From: Campylobacterota bacterium
GTDB taxonomy: Bacteria > Campylobacterota > Campylobacteria > Campylobacterales > Sulfurospirillaceae
DNA length: 5,044 bases
Direction of reading: 5' to 3'
Assembly (NCBI GenBank): GCA_009930355.1
Contig: RZYK01000154.1
Coordinates: 1-5,044, forward strand
The notes under the pieces are model-generated. The model was not told the origin of the DNA, did no database searches, and worked only from the letters and a program-made list of their open reading frames with translations. Both the position numbers and the translations under genes were made by a program. This document shows, piece by piece, positions 1 to 5,044 of this stretch (position 1 is the first letter of the stretch; each line of letters opens with the position of its first letter).

Positions 1-588
1 ACTTAAATGCTCCTCTAAACTCTTCTTATTTGGAAGTTTTGTGAGCATATCTTTATAGTTTTGCTCGCTTAAAACACATTGTTGTAATTCGACGGTTTGC
101 TTTAACTGAGATGTATATGTTTTATTGGATTCTCTAAGTTCAATCGCATCGACAATGCCCTGCAAGGTTTCTAAAAAATAGTCAAAATCAATCGGTTTAA
201 GAAGATACCCGTTAATGCCTAAACGAATAGACTCTAAAAAATAATCACTATCGCTATAAGCCGAGGTAATAACAATCGCCGTCTCTTTACAAATTTTACG
301 AATTTTAGCAATAAAAGAGAGTCCATCTATTTTAGGAATTTTTAAATCACTAATAATAAGGTCATAAGGAGATTGAGAAGGGCTTGATGATGGAATAGAA
401 GGAATGGTGATTTTTGCATCCACAAAAAGATCATAAGCACTCTGCCCATCACCCACGACATCTATATGTTCAAAAAAATCACACAGCAAGGCATACGTAT
501 ATTTTTGCGTCACAACATCATCTTCAATATACAAAACTTTTAGTGATTTACAACGCTCTTTTAAGCCCTTTATATGCGCTTGTGTCAT
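1..588 (-). CDS. Response regulator with receiver and GGDEF-type domain, C-terminus cut by window edge
   Basis: Reading the minus strand from ATG at 588 gives 196 codons open to the window edge. Residues about 15-150 form a CheY-like receiver: acidic residues E22, D23 and D24, predicted phospho-acceptor D81 (in ISDLKIP), S109, and K131-P132. Residues about 152-179 look like a helical linker. From D180 the sequence reads DMLTKLPNKKSLEEHL, which resembles the opening of GGDEF domains (D-x-LTGLPNR). The product is therefore probably a phosphorylation-controlled diguanylate cyclase in the cytoplasm; the GGDEF signature itself lies outside the window, so activity cannot be judged, and an EAL domain could follow. 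A Ser/Pro-rich stretch at about residues 62-74 enlarges the loop before the phosphorylated Asp. The start is supported by AAGGAAA at 592-598, about 3-6 nt before the ATG. It lies downstream of the OmpR-type regulator on the same strand, 98 bp away. Confidence 0.85.
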   Translation of the reverse strand, partial: MTQAHIKGLKERCKSLKVLYIEDDVVTQKYTYALLCDFFEHIDVVGDGQSAYDLFVDAKITIPSIPSSSPSQSPYDLIISDLKIPKIDGLSFIAKIRKICKETAIVITSAYSDSDYFLESIRLGINGYLLKPIDFDYFLETLQGIVDAIELRESNKTYTSQLKQTVELQQCVLSEQNYKDMLTKLPNKKSLEEHLS

Positions 589-621
589 TGATTTCCTTAT
601 TATCCTCTTAATTAAAAAAAG

Positions 622-627
622 ATTATA
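622..627 (-). promoter_or_regulatory. Candidate -10 box (TATAAT) for the receiver-GGDEF gene
   Basis: The minus strand carries a perfect TATAAT here, 33 bp before the ATG at 588, which would give a leader of roughly 25 nt. The hexamer 17 bp upstream is GATAAT, a poor -35 match, but weak -35 regions are common in Campylobacterota. A second TATAAT lies at 665-670 on the same strand. In such AT-rich DNA chance matches are frequent. Confidence 0.4.
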
Positions 628-656
628 CTCAAAGATTATCACATATTATCTGTTTC

Positions 657-674
657 TTATAAGGATTATAAGGA
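657..674. repeat. Perfect 9-bp tandem direct repeat in the intergenic region
   Basis: TTATAAGGA occurs twice back to back (657-665 and 666-674) between the two response-regulator genes, upstream of the receiver-GGDEF start. OmpR-family regulators are known to bind head-to-tail half-sites with about 10-11 bp periodicity; this repeat has a 9-bp period, so a binding-site role is only a possibility. The plus strand also reads AAGGAG at its right end, but no start codon follows at a usable distance. Confidence 0.5.
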
Positions 675-686
675 GTAACACTATTT

Positions 687-1361
687 TTACATAACCAAGC
701 GATATCCTGTTCCATATTCTGTCATAATAAATGTTGGCTTTTTAGGGTTATCCCCAAGTTTTTTGCGAATATTTTGTATATGATAATTCAGTGATTGGCG
801 AGAGCTTAATGAAGAGAGATGGATTGCCAAAACATCACGGTAAACGACTCTGTTTTTATTTTCCATGAGAAACGATAAAATTTTATACTCTATGGCAGTT
901 AGGGCTAGAGGAACTTGATTGAGTAAAATAGTGTGACTCTTATAATCAATGGTTAAACTTGTTTTTGCATACTCAAACTTAATCATAGAACAGCGTTTTA
1001 AAATTGCCCACATGCGCACTTCTAACTCTTCAAGCATAAAAGGTTTACACAAATAATCATCTACTCCAAATCGAAACGCTTGAATTTTTGCCTCAATATT
1101 AGAATGACAACTTAATACAATAATAGGAATGCTGTTTTGGTTATTGATTTGTTTAATCACATCAAAACCACTAAAATCGGGTAATGATAAATCTAACAAT
1201 AAGAGCTCATACGAGGTAGACAAAAGCTTTGCTAGGCCATCAACAGCAGTTTCGGCAACCGTTACCTCAAAGCCAACACCTTCTAAAAAATCAGCAACTT
1301 CTTTAGCAGCTGCTGTATCGTCTTCAATCAAAAGGACTTTAATTTTTTTTTGCATGTTCAC
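687..1361 (-). CDS. OmpR/PhoB-family response regulator transcription factor
   Basis: Cytoplasmic two-component DNA-binding regulator of 224 residues, the usual length for the family. The N-terminal receiver (about 7-122) has acidic residues E13, D14 and D15, phospho-acceptor D57 (LLLLDLSLPD), S84 and K106-P107. The C-terminal half (about 127-224) is a winged-helix Trans_reg_C domain: ALTAIEYKIL, then a recognition-helix region NYHIQNIRKKLG, and a terminal wing EYGTGYRLVM. The GTG at 1361 is placed 5 nt after GGGGAG (1367-1372); an in-frame ATG at 1355 (11 nt after it) is an equally reasonable start and removes only two residues. A further out-of-frame ATG at 1374 opens an 11-codon reading frame across the start. 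It is divergent from nifB, sharing a 130-bp intergenic region, and upstream of the receiver-GGDEF gene. Its partner kinase and targets cannot be read from the window; a role in nif control is suggested only by position. Confidence 0.93.
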   Translation of the reverse strand: MNMQKKIKVLLIEDDTAAAKEVADFLEGVGFEVTVAETAVDGLAKLLSTSYELLLLDLSLPDFSGFDVIKQINNQNSIPIIVLSCHSNIEAKIQAFRFGVDDYLCKPFMLEELEVRMWAILKRCSMIKFEYAKTSLTIDYKSHTILLNQVPLALTAIEYKILSFLMENKNRVVYRDVLAIHLSSLSSRQSLNYHIQNIRKKLGDNPKKPTFIMTEYGTGYRLVM

Positions 1362-1387
1362 TCACACTCCCCATTTTTATTCTCCTA

Positions 1388-1393
1388 ATTATA
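1388..1393 (-). promoter_or_regulatory. Candidate -10 box (TATAAT) for the OmpR-type regulator
   Basis: The minus strand has a perfect TATAAT at this place, 26 bp before the GTG start at 1361. The hexamer 17 bp upstream (TGTGTA) is a weak -35. If used, transcription would begin near 1381, so the mRNA would carry the GGGGAG ribosome-binding site at 1367-1372 but not the AGGAG at 1382-1386, which favours the 1361/1355 starts over the out-of-frame ATG at 1374. Confidence 0.4.
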
Positions 1394-1420
1394 CATAAAG
1401 CTCATAATTTTACACATAAT

Positions 1421-1469
1421 CTTCTTTTTTTCAAGGGAACACTTCATGCATTTTCACTCTTGAAAGAAG
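1421..1469. repeat. Imperfect inverted repeat flanking the putative nifB promoter
   Basis: CTTCTTTTTTTCAAG (1421-1435) is mirrored by CTTGAAAGAAG (1459-1469). The inner 7 bp, TTTCAAG with CTTGAAA, pair perfectly; the outer CTTC/GAAG pairs after skipping four extra T residues in the left arm. The 23-bp centre (1436-1458) contains nearly all of the candidate -24/-12 element. It could be an operator dyad or chance in an AT-rich spacer; it is not a terminator, because the nearest upstream genes point away on both sides. Confidence 0.5.
1435..1450 (+). promoter_or_regulatory. nifB: Candidate sigma-54 (-24/-12) promoter of nifB
   Basis: GGGAACACTTCATGCA matches the sigma-54 consensus TGGCACG-N4-TTGCW at 8 of 12 defined positions, including the invariant GG and GC with the required 10 bases between them (1436-1437 and 1448-1449). 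The predicted start of transcription is near 1461, about 30 nt before the nifB ATG. Sigma-54 drives nif genes in many Proteobacteria through NifA. No TGT-N10-ACA NifA-type upstream site is visible in the intergenic region, so another activator would be needed. The -24 T and the C after GG are missing, so the match is moderate. Confidence 0.45.
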
Positions 1470-1491
1470 TTTAACTATCAAAGGAGCGCAC

Positions 1492-2919
1492 ATGAGTTGT
1501 TCGTGTACATCATCAACCAGCACCCAAAATGAACTCCATACGAGCATTTTAGAAAAAATAAACAACCACCCGTGTTATTCGCAAGACGCTCACCAACACT
1601 ATGCGCGCATCCATGTAGCCGTAGCACCCGCGTGTAACATCCAATGCAACTACTGTAACCGCAAATACGACTGCTCCAATGAAAGCCGTCCAGGGGTCAC
1701 CAGCTACAAACTAAGCCCTGAAGAAGCAGTGAAAAAAGTTTTACATGTAGGCGGACTCATCCAACAACTCAGCGTCGTGGGCATCGCAGGACCAGGCGAT
1801 GGATTAGCTAATCCTAAGCAAACCTTTAAAACTTTTTCACTCTTAAAAAAATACGCTCCCGATATCAAACTCTGTCTTTCCACGAACGGTTTGATGATTC
1901 ATAAGCATATCGATGAAATTACCAAATACACCATTGAACATGTCACTGTAACGCTGAACAGTGTTGATGAGAGCGGTGAAATTGGCTCTAAAATCTATCC
2001 GTGGGTTTTTTACGACCACAAAAAACACAGAGGCATTGAAGGGGCAAAACTTTTACTTCAAAAGCAACTGGAAGGTATCAAAATGCTGGTGGAACGAGGT
2101 ATTTTAGTCAAAGTAAACGCCGTACTCATTCCAGGTATCAACGATGCCCATTTACCGCTTGTGGCTAAAAAAGTGAAAGAGTTGGGTGTGTTTATTTTCA
2201 ACGTCATGCCACTGATGTCAAAACCTGAATTTGGAACAAAATTTGGACTCGATGGTGTGCCTAGTGCCACGCATAAACAGTTGATGAAAGCCCAAAATGC
2301 CTGTGATGTCAATGTCAAGATGATGCGCCATTGCCGTCAATGCCGTGCTGATGCGGTCGGACTTTTGGGAGAAGACAGAAGCGATGAGTTTTTTAAAGAG
2401 AGTTTTGAGCATAAAAGCTTTGAAGAACTCTGCATACATTATAACCTTGATGGACGCATGAAAACACATGAAAAGATTGAGATGTGGCGAAGGGCACTTC
2501 GCATAGCCAACGGTAAAATAAGCCAAGAAAGAGCCAGTAAAGAGGAACTTAGTTCCACAAAAAAGACTACATTGGTGGCGATTACAACACGTGGCAATGG
2601 GCTTATTAATGAACACTTTGGGAGCGCAAAAGAGTTTATTATCTATGAAGCGGGCGATAAAGCTATTAAATTTCTCATGCACCGCAAAGTAGAAAAATCG
2701 TACTGTACAGGAAAAGAGGAATGCGATGGAAGTTATCCTATGGATGAAATAAAAAAAGTCCTTTCAGATTGTGATTTGCTTCTAACGCAAAAAATTGGTG
2801 AATGCCCTCAAAAAGAGCTTGAAAATATTCAACTCATATGCGATGAAAGTTTTGCCGATGAGCCCATTGAACTTTCTGTCTTAAAAGGTGTACGTAAACA
2901 CTTCTTTGCCATCAAATAG
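1492..2919 (+). CDS. nifB: Nitrogenase FeMo-cofactor biosynthesis protein NifB
   Basis: Radical SAM enzyme that fuses two [4Fe-4S] units and inserts the central carbide and a sulfur to make NifB-co, the 8Fe core precursor of the nitrogenase cofactor; cytoplasmic. In its 475 residues, the radical SAM motif CNIQCNYC places cluster ligands at C48, C52 and C55, directly followed by the NifB signature NRKYDCSNESRPGV. Other cysteines at conserved NifB positions are C61, C128 (LCLSTNG), C271, C281 and C284 (MRHCRQCRADAVGLLGEDR), candidates for holding the substrate clusters. GIAGPGD (97-103) is the glycine-rich SAM-contact region; the usual following Pro is Gly104. Residues about 358-460 form the NifX/NafY-like C-terminal domain (TTRGNGLINEHFGSAKEF), as in many proteobacterial NifBs. 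AAGGAG at 1481-1486, 5 nt before the ATG, fixes the start. nifV follows after 9 bp. The first half of the gene uses more C-ending codons than its neighbours. Confidence 0.98.
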   Translation: MSCSCTSSTSTQNELHTSILEKINNHPCYSQDAHQHYARIHVAVAPACNIQCNYCNRKYDCSNESRPGVTSYKLSPEEAVKKVLHVGGLIQQLSVVGIAGPGDGLANPKQTFKTFSLLKKYAPDIKLCLSTNGLMIHKHIDEITKYTIEHVTVTLNSVDESGEIGSKIYPWVFYDHKKHRGIEGAKLLLQKQLEGIKMLVERGILVKVNAVLIPGINDAHLPLVAKKVKELGVFIFNVMPLMSKPEFGTKFGLDGVPSATHKQLMKAQNACDVNVKMMRHCRQCRADAVGLLGEDRSDEFFKESFEHKSFEELCIHYNLDGRMKTHEKIEMWRRALRIANGKISQERASKEELSSTKKTTLVAITTRGNGLINEHFGSAKEFIIYEAGDKAIKFLMHRKVEKSYCTGKEECDGSYPMDEIKKVLSDCDLLLTQKIGECPQKELENIQLICDESFADEPIELSVLKGVRKHFFAIK

Positions 2920-2928
2920 GAACATAAA

Positions 2929-4041
2929 ATGATGATCAACGATACAACACTAAGAGATGGTGAACAAGCACCTTATGTTGCCTTTAATACAAAAGAAAAA
3001 ATTGCTATTGCTCAAGCACTTTACTTAGCAGGTGCCGATGAGCTAGAAGTTGGAATTCCAGCAATGGGAGCCAAAGAGCAAGCCGATATTAAAGAAATAT
3101 TAGCCCTTGATTTGCCCCTTCGTATTATGAGTTGGAATCGTGCTAGTATGAGCGATTTAGAAGCTTCTTTATCCTGTGGTTTAAAAGCGGTAGATCTCTC
3201 TATTCCCCTCTCAGATATTTTGATTGAAGCAAAGTTTGGAGGGGATAAAAAACGTCTCTTCAAAAATCTTGAAGAGGTTTTACATGTAAGCCATCAAGAG
3301 GGAATTTTCACCTGCATTGGAGGAGAAGATAGCTCACGAGCCGATGTAGGATTTTTAAAGGAAGTCATGGAATTTGGTAAAAGTCTAGGCGCTTCTCGTT
3401 TTCGTTATTGCGACACGGTGGGCATTATGAGACCACACCAAATTTTTGAGCATATTTCTTACCTCAGCTCTTTTAATCTTTTAGAAATTGAAATGCATAC
3501 GCACAACGATTTTGGAATGGCAACGGCTAATGCCATTAGTGGTCTTGAAGCAGGGGCAAAAAGTGTTAATACAACCGTCATTGGGTTAGGGGAACGTGCA
3601 GGAAACGCTAGTTTTGAACAAGTTTTAATGAGTCTTACACATCTTTTTAAAGAGAAGCGTACTATCAATGCTCATGCACTCAAGCGTGTAGTATCGCTTG
3701 TTGAAAAAGCTTCAAAACAGAGCATTTCATCTACTATGCCTATTGTTGGGAAAAACATCTTCTCACACGAATCTGGCATTCATGTTAATGGTATGATTAA
3801 AAATGAAAAAGCTTACGAAGCATTTCCACCACATTGTGTTGGCATGCAACGTAGTTATCCTATTGGCAAACACTCGGGAAGCTCAACACTACGCTTTCAT
3901 TTGCGCGCTATGGGCTACGAACCTGAAAATGAAGTCATTAATCGTTTAGTACCACAAGTACGAGAAATAGTAACCCAACGCAAAAAAGTACTCAATAAAA
4001 GAGAGTTAGAAAGACTCTACAAGACTTTAAGAGCAGGCTAA
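2929..4041 (+). CDS. nifV: Homocitrate synthase NifV
   Basis: Condenses acetyl-CoA with 2-oxoglutarate to homocitrate, the organic ligand of the nitrogenase FeMo-cofactor. The 370 residues cover the DRE-TIM (HMGL-like) barrel: NDTTLRDGEQAP (4-15) carries the catalytic Arg9 and the metal-binding Asp10; HTHND at 190-194 supplies the two metal-binding histidines; GLGERAGNA lies at 219-227; FSHESGIHVNG (278-288) and GKHSG (313-317) belong to the C-terminal subdomain typical of isopropylmalate/homocitrate synthases. There is no leucine-type regulatory (LeuA dimer) domain, which argues for NifV rather than LeuA. AGGA at 2918-2921 overlaps the nifB stop and stands 7 nt from the ATG; a second ATG follows immediately. 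The 9-bp gap to nifB implies one transcript and a joint role in cofactor synthesis. Confidence 0.95.
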   Translation: MMINDTTLRDGEQAPYVAFNTKEKIAIAQALYLAGADELEVGIPAMGAKEQADIKEILALDLPLRIMSWNRASMSDLEASLSCGLKAVDLSIPLSDILIEAKFGGDKKRLFKNLEEVLHVSHQEGIFTCIGGEDSSRADVGFLKEVMEFGKSLGASRFRYCDTVGIMRPHQIFEHISYLSSFNLLEIEMHTHNDFGMATANAISGLEAGAKSVNTTVIGLGERAGNASFEQVLMSLTHLFKEKRTINAHALKRVVSLVEKASKQSISSTMPIVGKNIFSHESGIHVNGMIKNEKAYEAFPPHCVGMQRSYPIGKHSGSSTLRFHLRAMGYEPENEVINRLVPQVREIVTQRKKVLNKRELERLYKTLRAG

Positions 4042-4044
4042 ATA

Positions 4045-4311
4045 ATGCAAGCGTATCCTTCAAAAATCATCTGTGAATGTGGACAGAAAAGTATACAAGA
4101 AGCCATTGATATTTTTAAATCCACTACCCTCCCCTATAAAAAAGCTAAAAAACTGGTCACTCAGTGCAATCAAAGCTGTTGCAATGAAGCGTTACGTATG
4201 CTTTATCAATGCGTCAAAGGCAAGAAGCCTATTAAAATACCTTATGAAAAAATCGCTTTTTTAATTGATCAAAAAAAGAATTATAATCAAGCCCTAAATG
4301 CCCTCCCATAG
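4045..4311 (+). CDS. Small cysteine-rich protein, possible divergent Bfd-like [2Fe-2S] protein
   Basis: An 88-residue protein that I do not recognise as a named Nif product. It starts 3 bp after the nifV stop, with only a weak ribosome-binding site (CAGG at 4034-4037), suggesting translation linked to nifV. It has six cysteines: C10 and C12 (ICEC), C41, C45 and C46 (CNQSCC), and C56. The plan, C-x-C at the start, a helix-loop-helix stretch, then clustered cysteines and a further helix (NEALRMLYQC), resembles Bfd-like domains and the central part of NifU, which bind [2Fe-2S] through C-x-C and C-x2-C. The distance from C12 to C46 (34) is close to that of E. coli Bfd as I remember it (35), but the third ligand of the canonical pair would be Gln43, so C41 or C45 would have to serve. 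No signal peptide or membrane segment. An electron-transfer or cluster role in nitrogen fixation is inferred from position and cysteines alone. Confidence 0.75.
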   Translation: MQAYPSKIICECGQKSIQEAIDIFKSTTLPYKKAKKLVTQCNQSCCNEALRMLYQCVKGKKPIKIPYEKIAFLIDQKKNYNQALNALP

Positions 4312-4342
4312 ACTCTTTCTCGTTAAATAAGGATAATTTAAC
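4309..4342 (+). promoter_or_regulatory. Candidate sigma-70-type promoter with overlapping dyad before the uracil-DNA glycosylase gene
   Basis: TAGACT (4309-4314, 4 of 6 to TTGACA), a 17-bp spacer and GATAAT (4332-4337, 5 of 6 to TATAAT) precede the gene, predicting a start of transcription near 4344 and a 22-nt leader. A perfect 7-bp inverted repeat, GTTAAAT (4322-4328) and ATTTAAC (4336-4342) separated by 7 bp, overlaps the -10 box and could be an operator. There is no T-run after it, so it is unlikely to be an intrinsic terminator. Together this suggests that the glycosylase gene can be transcribed apart from the nif genes. Confidence 0.4.
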
Positions 4343-4365
4343 TCCCACTAAGATACCATATAAGA

Positions 4366-5028
4366 ATGACTCACATTGAAAAAATACGACTTTTAAAACT
4401 GTTATACCAGTACCGAGCGATGGGATTTGAGTACTTTCAAGAGTATCGACCTTTGGCTTTGCTTCAGCAAGCAATGCCTTCAAGTACACTCGAAGAGCTC
4501 AAAAAAAGTGTTGCACAATGTCATTTGTGTGGCTTAGCAAAAAGTCGAAAAAATGTTATTTTTGGTGCTGGAAATCTCAAAGCAAACGTCATGTTTATTG
4601 GAGACAATCCAGGAGTCAGTGAAGATGAAACCGGCATGCTTTTTAGCGGTAAAAGCGGTGAGTTGCTTGCCAAAATGATTGAAAATGTTCTCTTGATTCC
4701 CAAAGAAGAGGTTTATGTGACGCATATTTTAAAGTGTAAAACACCCGATAATCGTGTTCCAACACCTGAAGAAGTGGCGTGTTGTAAACCTTATATTATG
4801 CAACAAATCCAAATGATTCGACCTAAAATTATTGTGGCGTTAGGCTCGACCAGTTTTCATCATCTCACAGGAGAATATGATACACCCATCAATACAATAC
4901 GTGGCACTGTGCTTAATTTTGGAGAGGCCAAATTAATCCCAACGTTCCACCCTAATTTTTTACTGCGAAATCCTAGTGCGAAAAAAGAGGTTTACGCAGA
5001 TATGCTAAAAGTAAGGAGCATGTTATGA
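4366..5028 (+). CDS. Family-4 uracil-DNA glycosylase (iron-sulfur type)
   Basis: Removes uracil, arising from cytosine deamination or dUTP incorporation, from DNA to start base excision repair. The 220 residues contain all landmarks of family 4: four cluster cysteines C52 and C55 (CHLC), C124 (LKCKTPDNR) and C140, with the family spacing of 16 between the last two; the uracil-binding loop GDNPGVSEDETG (79-90), where many relatives have GEAPG; FSG (93-95); and the DNA-contact loop HPNFLLRNP (195-203). Residues 1-45 are a helical extension (RLLKLLYQYRAMGFEYF) that I associate with Campylobacterota members. The ATG at 4366 has no convincing ribosome-binding site; an in-frame stop at 4339-4341 and no ATG, GTG or TTG between prevent a longer form, while M19 (4420) would cut the helical extension. 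It lies 54 bp after the cysteine-rich gene and overlaps the next gene by 4 bp. Confidence 0.93.
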   Translation: MTHIEKIRLLKLLYQYRAMGFEYFQEYRPLALLQQAMPSSTLEELKKSVAQCHLCGLAKSRKNVIFGAGNLKANVMFIGDNPGVSEDETGMLFSGKSGELLAKMIENVLLIPKEEVYVTHILKCKTPDNRVPTPEEVACCKPYIMQQIQMIRPKIIVALGSTSFHHLTGEYDTPINTIRGTVLNFGEAKLIPTFHPNFLLRNPSAKKEVYADMLKVRSML

Positions 5029-5044
5029 AATTTTGGCTGACCCT
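5025..5044 (+). CDS. Start of an unidentified gene, cut by window edge
   Basis: An ATG at 5025 overlaps the glycosylase stop in the ATGA arrangement typical of translational coupling, and AAGGAG at 5013-5018 lies 6 nt before it, a strong ribosome-binding site. Only the first six codons (MKFWLT) are visible. The Lys followed by hydrophobic residues would suit a signal peptide or membrane anchor, but this is far too short to identify a product. Confidence 0.6.

Noticed and set aside
414..611. Plus-strand 65-codon reading frame
   Set aside because: It is antisense to the receiver-GGDEF gene, whose receiver motifs are clear; the translation is low-complexity, His-rich and has no family features.
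1129..1398. Plus-strand 89-codon reading frame
   Set aside because: It is antisense to the N-terminal half of the OmpR-type regulator and has no recognisable features; the opposite strand encodes an intact receiver.
1362..1491. NifA upstream activator site (TGT-N10-ACA)
   Set aside because: No TGT with a correctly spaced ACA was found in the intergenic region on reading it through.
2218..2682. Minus-strand 154-codon reading frame within nifB
   Set aside because: It is the longest antisense frame but mirrors strongly conserved NifB sequence (cysteine motif and NifX-like domain), with no sign of coding on that strand.
4073..4264. Alternative plus-strand frame inside the small cysteine-rich gene
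   Set aside because: The frame at 4045-4311 is longer, begins 3 bp after nifV and has an ordered cysteine pattern; this one is a shifted shadow.
4322..4342. Inverted repeat as an intrinsic terminator after the cysteine-rich gene
   Set aside because: The stem is short and AT-rich and no T-run follows; an operator or chance dyad fits better.
4232..4489. Minus-strand 85-codon reading frame over the cysteine-rich gene, spacer and glycosylase start
   Set aside because: It crosses two plus-strand genes and has no family features or supporting context.

Overview
The window looks like a chromosomal segment of a nitrogen-fixing member of the Campylobacterota (Epsilonproteobacteria); a Sulfurospirillum- or Arcobacter-like genome is my best guess. 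The reasons are the AT-rich DNA, the style of the response regulators (a VLYIEDD-type receiver followed by a GGDEF domain), and a family-4 uracil-DNA glycosylase with a leucine/tyrosine-rich N-terminal extension. The placement is inference; there is no rRNA or other taxonomic marker in the window.

Layout: the left 1.36 kb is read on the minus strand and holds two signalling genes. The upstream one (687-1361) is a complete OmpR-type response regulator. The downstream one (1-588, cut by the window edge) is a receiver domain joined to the beginning of a GGDEF (diguanylate cyclase type) domain. No histidine kinase is visible. A 130-bp divergent intergenic region (1362-1491) separates them from the plus-strand genes. 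It contains a sigma-54-like -24/-12 element pointing towards nifB, lying in the loop of an imperfect inverted repeat, and a TATAAT box pointing towards the response regulator.

The right 3.5 kb is a compact plus-strand array: nifB (FeMo-cofactor radical SAM enzyme with a C-terminal NifX-like domain), nifV (homocitrate synthase), a small cysteine-rich protein that may be a divergent Bfd-like [2Fe-2S] protein, a family-4 uracil-DNA glycosylase, and the first codons of a further gene overlapping the glycosylase stop by 4 bp. NifB makes the iron-sulfur core of the nitrogenase cofactor and NifV makes its homocitrate ligand, so the first two genes form a cofactor-synthesis unit. The small cysteine-rich protein sits 3 bp behind nifV and probably belongs to it. 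The glycosylase is functionally unrelated and appears to have its own promoter.

I see no mobile element, CRISPR array, tRNA or rRNA, and no clearly new multi-gene system. The most open points are the 88-residue cysteine-rich protein, the control region between nifB and the response regulator, and the Ser/Pro-rich insertion in the GGDEF-type regulator.
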